Positions 25,736 through 34,602 of a stretch of 64,000 nt of DNA are shown piece after piece (the first letter of the stretch is position 1; the number at the start of each line of letters is the position of its first letter). The stretch covers positions 124,001 to 188,000 of the forward strand of contig NZ_JAEVFE010000003.1 in assembly GCF_016803135.1 (NCBI RefSeq), in the 5' to 3' direction. The notes below the pieces were generated by a model. It was not told where the DNA came from, did no database searches, and saw only the letters and a program-made list of their open reading frames with translations. The stretch comes from Altererythrobacter sp. C41. GTDB lineage: Bacteria > Pseudomonadota > Alphaproteobacteria > Sphingomonadales > Sphingomonadaceae. A program made the position numbers and the translations under genes.

Positions 25736-25751
25736 GCAAGAGGTGTGCCAA
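25736..25751 (-). promoter_or_regulatory. Sigma54 promoter of the psp operon
   Basis: On the minus strand the sequence reads TTGGCAC-ACCTC-TTGC, matching the sigma54 -24/-12 consensus (TGGCAC-N5-TTGC) exactly. It lies 41 bases upstream of the 50-residue gene and faces pspF, whose product needs this kind of promoter. The ~100 bases on the far side (25752-25850) are AT-rich and would hold the PspF enhancer sites. Confidence 0.93.
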
Positions 25752-25850
25752 ACTCATAAAACTGTGAAATAACAAGAGCATCTTCTCATATCGCAGGATA
25801 AGCGTTGGTTTCTATTGCCAACAATCGGCGAATTTCACTATAGGTTGGCC

Positions 25851-26879
<1,029 letters not shown>

Positions 26880-26880
26880 G

Positions 26881-27210
26881 CTAGCCGGCGAAGCCAAGAA
26901 CGACCATCAGCTTCCTTTCCAACTCCGCTAGCGTCACATCGCCGATCACCCCGATCCGTTTGCGCAGCCGCGAACGGCGCATGACGTTCAGTTTTTCGAG
27001 CATGACCCAGCTATCGATCTGTAATCCGGTAGATCCACCCGCTCCAACGGCAACGCGGAGCAGAGGCAAATCCACCGACATGGATGTCAACGGGATGGCG
27101 AGGACGGAATCGGTATCGCTAAAACGATCGCTCTGTACGATGATCCAGGGGCGGGGCTTTCGAGTGTAGTCCGAAGTTTCCGTGCCGACCCAGATTTCCC
27201 CGCGCTTCAC
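26881..27210 (-). CDS. mazF: MazF/PemK-type toxin (endoribonuclease)
   Basis: A 109-residue PemK/MazF-fold protein: MKRGEIWVG start, KPRPWIIVQSDRFS (basic residues of the active-site region), VLAIPLTS, and SWVMLEKLNVMRRSRLRKRIG. Such toxins cleave mRNA. It overlaps the antitoxin gene by 4 bases (ATGA-type), antitoxin first, the usual order. It converges with pspF with a one-base gap. Confidence 0.9.
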   Translation of the reverse strand: MKRGEIWVGTETSDYTRKPRPWIIVQSDRFSDTDSVLAIPLTSMSVDLPLLRVAVGAGGSTGLQIDSWVMLEKLNVMRRSRLRKRIGVIGDVTLAELERKLMVVLGFAG

Positions 27211-27485
27211 CGATCGTCGCTGGCGTTTTCGGCAGCATGAAATTCTGCTTCGGCAGCGTCGAGTTCCGCGAACAACTCATCGTTCCACGAATCGATCAGC
27301 TTTTGAACTTCCTCGCTGTCGGAGCATTGGGCCGCCAACCTGGACTGCCGTTCCGCTTCTCGGATGAACGCGGGATCGTTCACATCCGGCAGCCAGAACT
27401 GCTTTGGCCTGAGGCCTTGTGCTCGCAGCTTGGCGCGCCGCCTTGCGGCTCGCTCGGCAGTGGTGAGAGGCTCGTGCTTGCCCAT
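27207..27485 (-). CDS. mazE: MazE-family antitoxin (DUF3018 type)
   Basis: A 92-residue acidic protein: MGKHEPLTTAERAARRRAKL, then GLRPKQFWLPDVNDPAFI and an acidic C-terminal tail (WNDELFAELDAAEAEF) that would wrap the toxin. The N-terminal RHH-like part is expected to bind the palindrome just upstream and autoregulate the pair. Confidence 0.87.
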   Translation of the reverse strand: MGKHEPLTTAERAARRRAKLRAQGLRPKQFWLPDVNDPAFIREAERQSRLAAQCSDSEEVQKLIDSWNDELFAELDAAEAEFHAAENASDDR

Positions 27486-27495
27486 CGCATATCTC

Positions 27496-27509
27496 CGTTA
27501 CATGTAACG
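27496..27509. promoter_or_regulatory. Likely MazE operator
   Basis: CGTTACATGTAACG is a perfect 14-bp palindrome located 11-24 bases upstream of the mazE start codon, where binding would block expression. This is typical of toxin-antitoxin autoregulation. Confidence 0.7.
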
Positions 27510-27590
27510 TAATGTGGGTAAGCGCCACGCGCAAGCGCGCGCGCCGGCGATGCCGCCGGGCGCGAGCGAGATGCGCAGGGTTGTCTGCCG

Positions 27591-27995
27591 TTAGTCCGGC
27601 TGCGTGACGTTTTCGATCGTCAGCAGGCGTTCCTCGCCGTTGCGGTCGGGCCAGCTTATCGACTGGCCGATGCGCAGGCCGATCAGGCCGGCGCCGACCG
27701 GGGTCAGGATCGAGAGCCGCCCCTCGGCGATATCGGCGTCTTTCGGATAGACGAGCTTTACCGTCCGCCGTTCGCCCGTCTTCTGGACGGCGAACTCGAC
27801 TGTCGAGCCCATGGTCACCACGTCGCCGGGCATATCCTCGGCGGAAAGGGTATCCGCCCGGTCGATTTCCTCGAGCAGCAGGCGGCTGACGTTAGGATGG
27901 CGGGCGCGAATCCCGAAGGCGAGATCGGCCAGTGTGTCGGCTTCGCTTTCGATGAGGGTGATGGGAGGCCGCTGCGCGGCCTGCTCGGGGGTCAT
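27591..27995 (-). CDS. rnk: Rnk, nucleoside diphosphate kinase regulator (GreA/B C-terminal fold)
   Basis: A 134-residue protein starting at ATG 27995 (MTPEQAAQRPPITLIESEAD). The C-terminal FKBP-like GreA/GreB domain reads MGSTVEFAVQKTGERRTVKL, KDADIAEGRLSILTPVGAGL and IGLRIGQSISWP, typical of Rnk, which binds RNA polymerase. A longer open frame upstream is not conserved-looking. Confidence 0.88.
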   Translation of the reverse strand: MTPEQAAQRPPITLIESEADTLADLAFGIRARHPNVSRLLLEEIDRADTLSAEDMPGDVVTMGSTVEFAVQKTGERRTVKLVYPKDADIAEGRLSILTPVGAGLIGLRIGQSISWPDRNGEERLLTIENVTQPD

Positions 27996-28327
27996 TGATC
28001 GAATCTTTCGAAAGATGGAAACATGCGCGAGGCGCAACAAAGGTTGGATGCTCGCCCCGGGTACGGGGCGTGCGCGCACCGGACCCGGGGCTAGATGCCC
28101 GCGAGAAGCTGTTCCCCGTGATGTCGAAAGTATGCCGTGTTCATCGTGCGATGCTGTCACCTTGCTGCGTGGGTGTCAAATGGAGTTGCAAATGCGGATT
28201 GCCAGGTCTATCTGCGCATCAATCCCGACATTGTCGCGACACTGGAGGGGCTGGCGCCGCAAGGGGCCGGCCAAAGGGCCTTTGAGCAACCTGCCTGTCG
28301 CATCCGTCGTGTAGACATGGAGACCGA
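27996..28327. other. Intergenic region rnk-rimP
   Basis: A 332-base divergent gap. It contains a 7-bp stem CGCCCCG/CGGGGCG with a 4-base loop (28053-28070). A plus-strand frame at 28137-28340 contains a protein-like stretch (VYLRINPDIVATLEGLA), but its start has no ribosome-binding site, and it overlaps the rimP start. I assign no gene. Confidence 0.5.
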
Positions 28328-28894
28328 ATGGCCGATCTGACACGCCTGACCGAGATCATCGAGCCCGAAGCGAACGCGCTCGGCTTCGATCTCGTGCGCG
28401 TGAAGATGATCGCCTCGGAAGCCGGCGAGGGCGGGCAGGCCCTGCAGGTCATGGCCGAAGATCCGGCGACCGGGCAGCTCGTGCTCGACCAGTGTGCCGC
28501 ACTGTCGCGCCGCATCTCCGACCGGATCGACGCACTCGAGGAACAGGGCACGGTGCTGGTCGAAGGCGCCTATCACCTCGAGGTCAGCTCCCCCGGAATC
28601 GACCGGCCGCTCACCCGGCCCAAGGATTTCGAGAACTGGGCGGGGCACGAGGCCAAGTTCGCGCTGGTCGAGAAGATCGACGGGCTGCGCAACCTGCGCG
28701 GGCCTCTCGGCGGTTTCGAGGACGGCAAGGCCGTGATCGAAGACCGCAAGGCGGGCCGCATCGCGGTGCCGCTCGACGCAATCCATTCGGCGAAGCTCGT
28801 CCTTACCGACGAACTCATCGCCGCAACCAGACCGCTCGACACCACTGGTGCCGACGAAATCGACGAAGTCACAGAAGAGAAGGCTGACGACTGA
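28328..28894 (+). CDS. rimP: Ribosome maturation factor RimP
   Basis: A 188-residue RimP, needed for 30S subunit maturation. Conserved stretches are FDLVRVKM, CAALSRRISDRID, YHLEVSSPGIDRPLTRPKDF and the Sm-like C-terminal domain ending at ~165. The acidic tail (DEIDEVTEEKADD) is extra. It overlaps nusA by one base (TGATG), first in the rimP-nusA-ylxR-infB operon. Confidence 0.95.
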   Translation: MADLTRLTEIIEPEANALGFDLVRVKMIASEAGEGGQALQVMAEDPATGQLVLDQCAALSRRISDRIDALEEQGTVLVEGAYHLEVSSPGIDRPLTRPKDFENWAGHEAKFALVEKIDGLRNLRGPLGGFEDGKAVIEDRKAGRIAVPLDAIHSAKLVLTDELIAATRPLDTTGADEIDEVTEEKADD

Positions 28895-30558
28895 TGGCCA
28901 GTGCAATTTCCGCCAACAAGGCCGAGCTGCTTGCGATCGCGAACGCGGTCGCCTCGGAGAAGATGATCGACAAGGCGATCGTCATCGAGGCGATGGAAGA
29001 AGCGATCCAGAAGAGCGCGCGCAACCGCTACGGCGCGGAGAACGACATTCGCGCCAAGCTCGACCCGCAGACCGGCGACCTGCGCCTGTGGCGCGTGGTC
29101 GAGGTGGTCGAGGAGGTCGAGGACTACTTCAAGCAGGTCGATCTCGACGCGGCGAAGAAGCTCGATAGCGAGGCGAAGCTGGGCGACTTCATCGTCGATC
29201 CGCTGCCGCCGGTCGATCTCGGCCGCATCGACGCGCAGAGCGCCAAGCAGGTGATCTTCCAGAAGGTCCGCGATGCGGAGCGCGAGCGCCAGTACGAGGA
29301 ATTCAAGGACCGCGCCGGCGAAGTGATCACCGGCGTGATCAAGTCGGTCGAATTTGGCCATGTGATCGTCAACCTCGGCCGGGCCGAAGGCGTCATCCGC
29401 CGCGACCAGCAAATCCCGCGCGAGGCGGCCCGCGTCGGCGAGCGCGTGCGCGCGCTGATCACCAAAGTCGAGCGCAACAACCGCGGGCAGCAGATCTTCC
29501 TCAGCCGCGCGCATCCCGAATTCATGAAGAAGCTCTTCGCGCAGGAAGTGCCCGAGATCTACGACGGCATCATCGAGATCAAGGCTGCCGCCCGCGACCC
29601 GGGCAGCCGCGCCAAGATCGGCGTGATCAGCCGCGACAGCTCGATCGACCCGGTCGGCGCCTGCGTCGGCATGAAGGGCAGCCGCGTCCAGGCGGTGGTG
29701 CAGGAACTGCAGGGCGAGAAGATCGACATCATTCCCTGGAGCGAGGACACGGCGACGTTCGTGGTCAACGCGCTCCAGCCCGCCACGGTCAGCCGCGTCG
29801 TGCTCGACGAGGACGAAGGGCGGATCGAGGTCGTGGTGCCCGACGACCAGCTCAGCCTCGCGATCGGCCGCCGCGGCCAGAACGTGCGCCTCGCCAGCCA
29901 GCTCACCGGTCACCAGATCGACATCATGACCGAGGAAGAGGCGAGCGAGAAGCGGCAGAAGGAATTCGCCGAACGCTCGAAGATGTTCGAGGAAGAGCTC
30001 GACGTCGACGAGACGCTGTCGCAGCTTCTCGTCGCCGAAGGCTTCGCCGAGCTCGACGAAGTGGCCTATGTGGAGCTCGACGAGCTGGCCTCGATCGAGG
30101 GCTTCGACGAGGAACTCGCCGAAGAGCTGCAGAGCCGCGCGCTCGAGGCGATCGAGCGGCACGAGGAAGCGGCGCGCACCGAGCGCCGCGAACTCGGCGT
30201 CGAGGATGCCCTGGCCGAGATCCCGCACCTGACCGAGCAGATGCTCGTCACGCTGGGCAAGGCCGGCATCAAGACGCTCGACGACCTGGCCGACCTCGCC
30301 ACCGACGAGCTGATCGCCAAGAAGCGCGAAGCCCCGCGCCGCCGCAACAATGCCGATGGTCCGCCGACCCGGCGCCCCGCGGCCCGCGAGCACGACAAGG
30401 GCGGCGTGCTCGGCGAATACGGCCTGAGCGAAGAGCAGGGCAACGAGATCATCATGGCCGCGCGCGCGCACTGGTTCGAAGATGAAGAACCGGCTCCTGC
30501 GCCTGCCGCCGAGGAACCCGTCACCGAGGAGGCCGCCGATGCGGACTCCGAACAATGA
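28894..30558 (+). CDS. nusA: Transcription factor NusA
   Basis: A 554-residue NusA. N-terminal RNA-polymerase-binding domain ~1-125; S1 domain around GEVITGVIKSVEFGHVIVNL; two KH domains with GACVGMKGSRVQAVVQELQG and AIGRRGQNVRLASQLTGH; then helix-hairpin-helix acidic repeats and an Ala/Pro/Glu-rich end. It governs pausing, termination and antitermination. The C-terminus overlaps ylxR by 20 bases. Confidence 0.97.
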   Translation: MASAISANKAELLAIANAVASEKMIDKAIVIEAMEEAIQKSARNRYGAENDIRAKLDPQTGDLRLWRVVEVVEEVEDYFKQVDLDAAKKLDSEAKLGDFIVDPLPPVDLGRIDAQSAKQVIFQKVRDAERERQYEEFKDRAGEVITGVIKSVEFGHVIVNLGRAEGVIRRDQQIPREAARVGERVRALITKVERNNRGQQIFLSRAHPEFMKKLFAQEVPEIYDGIIEIKAAARDPGSRAKIGVISRDSSIDPVGACVGMKGSRVQAVVQELQGEKIDIIPWSEDTATFVVNALQPATVSRVVLDEDEGRIEVVVPDDQLSLAIGRRGQNVRLASQLTGHQIDIMTEEEASEKRQKEFAERSKMFEEELDVDETLSQLLVAEGFAELDEVAYVELDELASIEGFDEELAEELQSRALEAIERHEEAARTERRELGVEDALAEIPHLTEQMLVTLGKAGIKTLDDLADLATDELIAKKREAPRRRNNADGPPTRRPAAREHDKGGVLGEYGLSEEQGNEIIMAARAHWFEDEEPAPAPAAEEPVTEEAADADSEQ

Positions 30559-31282
30559 GCGCCTGACGTCCGACATCGCTGACGCCGCCGGTGCGGGGAA
30601 ATCCGCGCCGGAGCGGCGATGCATCCTCTCCGGGGAGCATGGCGCGCGCGATGCGCTGATCCGGCTGGCGATTTCGCCGGACGGGCTGGTGCTGCCCGAT
30701 CCGCTCGCCAAGGCTCCCGGCCGCGGCGCCTGGATCGGCGTCACCCGCGCAGTACTGGAAGAGGCAATGGCGAAAGGCCGGCTGCGCGGAGCGCTGGCGC
30801 GCGCGTTCAAGGGCGCGCCGCTGACCGTGCCGGAGGACCTGCCGCAGAAAGTCGACGACGCGCTGGTGCGCGTGCTGCTCGACCGGCTGGGGCTCGAAAT
30901 GCGCGCCGGAGCGCTTATCTTGGGGTCCGACCGGATCGCCGAGCACGCGCGCAGCGGGCGCGTGGCTCTGCTGCTTCACGCCGCCGACGCGAGCGAGGAC
31001 GGGACGAGGAAGCTCGACCAGGCCTGGCGCGTCGGGCGCGAGGCGGAAGGGACCGGCGAGAGGGGCATCCGCTTGCCACTGGACCGGGCGGCGCTGTCTG
31101 TGGCATTGGGCCGCGACAATGTCGTCCACTTGGCGCTGGCCGGTGATGCTGCGGCCGAGCGGATCCGAGCGATCCTCGCGCGCCTGTTGCATTTCAGGGG
31201 CCTTGCGGCCGCCGACGATGACGGTGAACCGGTTACCGGTCCGCCGCGGTTCCCGGTTTCGGCCGGGAACGAAGCCGATTGA
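30539..31282 (+). CDS. ylxR: YlxR-type RNA-binding protein (DUF448) with L7Ae-like C-terminal part
   Basis: A 247-residue protein starting at an ATG inside the nusA end. The DUF448 domain (~22-100) has APERRCILSGEHGARDALIR and GRGAWIGVTRAVLEEAM. The C-terminal ~110 residues (LEMRAGALILGSDRI... VALLLHAADASEDGTRKL) resemble a ribosomal L7Ae/L30e-type fold; this extended version is seen in alphaproteobacteria. It lies between nusA and infB as usual. Confidence 0.85.
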   Translation: MRTPNNERLTSDIADAAGAGKSAPERRCILSGEHGARDALIRLAISPDGLVLPDPLAKAPGRGAWIGVTRAVLEEAMAKGRLRGALARAFKGAPLTVPEDLPQKVDDALVRVLLDRLGLEMRAGALILGSDRIAEHARSGRVALLLHAADASEDGTRKLDQAWRVGREAEGTGERGIRLPLDRAALSVALGRDNVVHLALAGDAAAERIRAILARLLHFRGLAAADDDGEPVTGPPRFPVSAGNEAD

Positions 31283-31305
31283 GTTTTGAAGGATTGACGA
31301 GTTTT

Positions 31306-33843
31306 ATGAGCGATAGTGACAACCAGCGCCCCCGCAAACCGCTCGGCCTGAAGAGGTCGGTGGACGCGGGCGAGGTCAAGCAGACCTTCAGTCACGGCCG
31401 CACCAACAAGGTCGCGGTCGAGGTGAAGCGCCGCCGCAAGCTCGTCAAGCCGGGCGAAGCGGCGCCGCCGCCGCCCCCTCCGCCGCCCCCTCCGCCGCCC
31501 CCGGCGCCGGAGCCGGTCGCGAAGAAGCCCGCGCCCAAGAAGGCGCCTCCGGGCGAGACCCCGCAGGAACGCGTCGCGCGCCTTCAGCGCGAGGCCGAGG
31601 AAGAGCGCCTGCGTCTGGCCGAAGAGGCACGCCGCCGCGACGACGAAGCCGCGCGCCAGGCTGCCGAGGACGAGAAGCGCCGCGCCGAGGAGAATCGCAA
31701 GGCCGCCGAGGAAGCGGAGAAGCGCGCGGCCGAGGAAGCCGCCGCGCCCGCCCCCGCGCCTGCGCCGGCCTCCGGCGAAGCGGAAGAGACGCCGGCCCCG
31801 GCCGAGACGCAGCCGTCGGCCTCTGCCGAGACCAAGGCCCCGGCGCCGCGCCGGTTCACCCCGGTCGCGCGCCCCGAGCCGAAGAAGCCGGAAAAGAAGA
31901 AGAAGGACGACAAACGCGGCGGCAGCAGCGCTGCCACGGAGCGGGTCGACAAGCGCCGCTCGGGCAAGCTCACCGTCACCAAGGCGCTCAACGAGGACGA
32001 AGGGCGTCGCGCGCGTTCGCTCGCCGCGCTCAAGCGTGCGCGCGAGAAGGAGCGCCGGATGCAGGGCGGGCCTTCGCGGCCGCGTGAGAAGCAGGTGCGC
32101 GATGTCGTCGTGCCCGAGGCGATCACCGTCCAGGAACTCGCCAACCGCATGGCCGAGAAGGGCGCCGACCTGGTGAAGGCGCTGTTCAACATGGGCATGA
32201 TGGTCACCGTCAATCAGACGATCGACCAGGATACCGCAGAGCTGCTGGTCGAGGAATTCGGCCACAACATCACGCGCGTCTCGGAAAGCGACGTCGACAT
32301 CGACACGACCGTGGACGTCGACCCGGACGAAGCGCTCAAGCCGCGTCCGCCGGTCGTCACCATCATGGGCCACGTCGACCACGGCAAGACCTCGCTGCTC
32401 GACGCGCTGCGCGGCACCAACGTCGTGAAGGGCGAGGCCGGCGGCATCACCCAGCACATCGGCAGCTATCAGGTGAAAACCAAGAGCGGCGACAGGATCA
32501 CGTTCCTCGACACGCCGGGCCACGCCGCGTTCACCGAAATGCGCGCGCGCGGTGCCAACGTGACCGACATCGTCGTGCTGGTGGTCGCCGCCGACGACGG
32601 GATCATGCCGCAGACGATCGAGGCCATCAATCACACCAAGGCCGCGGGCGTGCCGATGATCGTCGCGATCAACAAGGTCGACAAGGAAGAAGCCAACCCG
32701 CAGCGCATCCGCGAGCGTCTGCTCGAACACGAAGTGATCGTGGAGGAGATGTCGGGTGACGTGCAGGATGTCGAGATTTCGGCCCTCAAGGGCACGGGCC
32801 TCGACGATCTGCTCGAGAAGATCGCGCTCCAGGCGGAGCTGCTGGAGCTCAAGGCCAACCCCGACCGTGCGGCCGATGCGACGGTGATCGAGGCGCAGCT
32901 CGACAAGGGCCGCGGCCCGGTTGCGACCGTGCTCGTCACGCGCGGCACGCTCAAGCGGGGCGACACTTTCGTGGTCGGCACCGAGAGCGGCCGCGTGCGC
33001 GCGCTGATCGACGACCAGGGCAAGCAGATCAAGGAAGCCGGCCCCTCGATGCCGGTCGAGGTCCTGGGCCTCGGCGGCGTTCCGATGGCGGGCGACCAGC
33101 TCACCGTGGTCGAGAACGAGCAGCGTGCCCGCGAGGTTGCGCAGTACCGTCAGGAGAAGGCGACCGAGAAGCGCACGGCGCTCGCCCCGACGAACTTCGA
33201 CACGATGTTCAGCAACCTTCAGTCGAACGTCGTCGAATTCCCGGTGGTGGTGAAGGCGGACGTGCAGGGCAGCGTGGAAGCGATCAATTCGGCGCTGCAC
33301 AATCTCTCGAACGATCTCATCAAGGTCCGCGTGCTCCATGCGGGCGTGGGTGCGATCACCGAAAGCGACGTGCAGCTCGCCGCCGCCTCGAAGGCGCCGA
33401 TCCTCGGCTTCAACGTGCGTCCGAATGCCAAGGCGCGCCAGCTGGTCGAGCGCGAGAAGGTGCGGATGATGTACTACGACGTCATCTATCACCTGACCGA
33501 GGAAATCGCGAAGGAGATGGCGGGCGAGCTCGGACCCGAGCGGATCGAGCACGTCGTCGGCCGCGCCGAAGTCAAGCAGGTGTTCCCTGCAGGCAAGAAG
33601 GATAAGGCCGCCGGCCTCCTCGTGCTCGAAGGCGCCATCCGCAAGGGCCTGCACGCGCGCCTCACGCGCGAGGACGTCATCGTCAGCGCGACCGTCATCG
33701 CCTCGCTTCGGCGCTTCAAGGACGACGTGGACGAAGTCCGCGCCGGTCTCGAATGCGGCGTGGTCCTGGCCGACACGAACGACATCAAGCCGGGCGACCA
33801 CCTGGAAGTGTTCGAGGTCGAGGAACGCGAACGGACGTTGTAA
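31306..33843 (+). CDS. infB: Translation initiation factor IF-2
   Basis: An 845-residue IF-2. The ATG at 31306 ([20 protein letters not shown]) is the typical start; a TTG 27 bases upstream overlaps ylxR. Residues ~50-200 are low complexity, with a run of about a dozen prolines near residue 55 followed by a long charged Glu/Arg helix. The G domain has [14 protein letters not shown] from 355, [12 protein letters not shown] and NKVD; domains II-IV follow. It brings initiator tRNA to the 30S subunit. Confidence 0.97.
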   Translation: MSDSDNQRPRKPLGLKRSVDAGEVKQTFSHGRTNKVAVEVKRRRKLVKPGEAAPPPPPPPPPPPPPAPEPVAKKPAPKKAPPGETPQERVARLQREAEEERLRLAEEARRRDDEAARQAAEDEKRRAEENRKAAEEAEKRAAEEAAAPAPAPAPASGEAEETPAPAETQPSASAETKAPAPRRFTPVARPEPKKPEKKKKDDKRGGSSAATERVDKRRSGKLTVTKALNEDEGRRARSLAALKRAREKERRMQGGPSRPREKQVRDVVVPEAITVQELANRMAEKGADLVKALFNMGMMVTVNQTIDQDTAELLVEEFGHNITRVSESDVDIDTTVDVDPDEALKPRPPVVTIMGHVDHGKTSLLDALRGTNVVKGEAGGITQHIGSYQVKTKSGDRITFLDTPGHAAFTEMRARGANVTDIVVLVVAADDGIMPQTIEAINHTKAAGVPMIVAINKVDKEEANPQRIRERLLEHEVIVEEMSGDVQDVEISALKGTGLDDLLEKIALQAELLELKANPDRAADATVIEAQLDKGRGPVATVLVTRGTLKRGDTFVVGTESGRVRALIDDQGKQIKEAGPSMPVEVLGLGGVPMAGDQLTVVENEQRAREVAQYRQEKATEKRTALAPTNFDTMFSNLQSNVVEFPVVVKADVQGSVEAINSALHNLSNDLIKVRVLHAGVGAITESDVQLAAASKAPILGFNVRPNAKARQLVEREKVRMMYYDVIYHLTEEIAKEMAGELGPERIEHVVGRAEVKQVFPAGKKDKAAGLLVLEGAIRKGLHARLTREDVIVSATVIASLRRFKDDVDEVRAGLECGVVLADTNDIKPGDHLEVFEVEERERTL

Positions 33844-33942
33844 GTCTCAGGAGATTGATCGGAATCGGCGCAAATTCTGCGCTATCCGGAGCAATAGAAA
33901 TCTGCCTTACCGCTGCATGCCGCAACTGCGGCGGAGAGGCAG

Positions 33943-34053
33943 GTGATTTTATTGGAAATAGAACTCGCGGTAGTTCTGGTTCTCGGCGTAGCCACGTTCA
34001 TCGTGGCTTTCGTCGGGCTTGTAGTGAAGCTCGTTGAGCTGAGCCGCAAGTAA
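33943..34053 (+). CDS. 36-residue hydrophobic mini-protein (holin/type I toxin-like)
   Basis: GTG-started ORF with GGAGAGG at ideal spacing (six bases between GGAG and GTG). The protein, [20 protein letters not shown] then [16 protein letters not shown], is one uninterrupted transmembrane helix with a positively charged end. Small type I toxins and holin-like toxins share this build. A hairpin GCCGC-AACT-GCGGC (33919-33932) abuts the ribosome-binding site and two larger hairpins follow the stop. Function is a guess from architecture. Confidence 0.5.
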   Translation: MILLEIELAVVLVLGVATFIVAFVGLVVKLVELSRK

Positions 34054-34060
34054 CCGGTGA

Positions 34061-34128
34061 GGAGGTCGGCGCGGCAACGCCGGCCTCCGATAAGAATTCG
34101 GGCCCGGATGCGGCAACATCCGAGCCCG
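34061..34128 (+). ncRNA. Twin hairpins with identical CGGCAA loops
   Basis: Hairpin 1: arms 34061-34071 and 34078-34088, 11 bp with one G-T pair. Hairpin 2: arms 34099-34110 and 34117-34128, 12 bp with one mismatch. Both close the same hexaloop CGGCAA, although the stems differ in sequence. There is no T-run, so this is not a simple terminator. It could be a protein-binding RNA or a processed leader of rbfA. No known RNA family recognised; strand assignment follows the surrounding genes. Confidence 0.5.
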
Positions 34129-34196
34129 GCAGGCGAAATTGGAAACTTCACCGTGGTAGCGAACACTTATATACACATTTGACCCCGATTTTCAAT

Positions 34197-34592
34197 ATGG
34201 CCCGCAACCAATCCACCCCCGAACAGCAGTCGGTCCGCGTCCTCAAGGTGGGGGAGCGGGTGCGGCATATCCTGTCCGAACTGCTCGCACGCGGCGAGGT
34301 GCATGACGAGGTGCTGACCGCGCATTCGGTCAGCGTGACCGAGGTGCGGATGACGCCCGACCTGCGCAACGCTAATGCCTATGTGAAGCCGCTGCTGGGC
34401 GAGGACGAGACGGCGGTGCTGAAGGCGCTGCGCACCAATACCGCCTTCTTCCAGCGCGAGGTGGCGAAGCGGCTCGGCCTCAAGTTCGCGCCCAGGCTGC
34501 AGTTCAAACCCGACGAGAGCTTCGACGAGGCCGAGCGGATCGAGCGGCTGCTGAACGATCCGCGCGTCGCGCGGGATCTCGACGAGGACTGA
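34197..34592 (+). CDS. rbfA: 30S ribosome-binding factor RbfA
   Basis: A 131-residue RbfA starting at ATG 34197 ([20 protein letters not shown]). Conserved parts are [37 protein letters not shown] and [20 protein letters not shown]. The KH-fold protein helps mature 16S rRNA in the cold. It is separated from infB by 353 bases holding the mini-ORF and twin hairpins. Confidence 0.95.
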   Translation: MARNQSTPEQQSVRVLKVGERVRHILSELLARGEVHDEVLTAHSVSVTEVRMTPDLRNANAYVKPLLGEDETAVLKALRTNTAFFQREVAKRLGLKFAPRLQFKPDESFDEAERIERLLNDPRVARDLDED

Positions 34593-34602
34593 TCGAAGGC
34601 GG

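Noticed and set aside
28137-28340. 67-codon frame before rimP with a protein-like stretch
   Set aside because: No ribosome-binding site, overlaps the rimP start, and the rest of the translation is not protein-like.
30976-33801. A 941-codon open frame antisense to infB
   Set aside because: His/Arg/Asp/Leu-rich translation without motifs; infB on the other strand is unmistakable. Long antisense frames are expected at this GC content.
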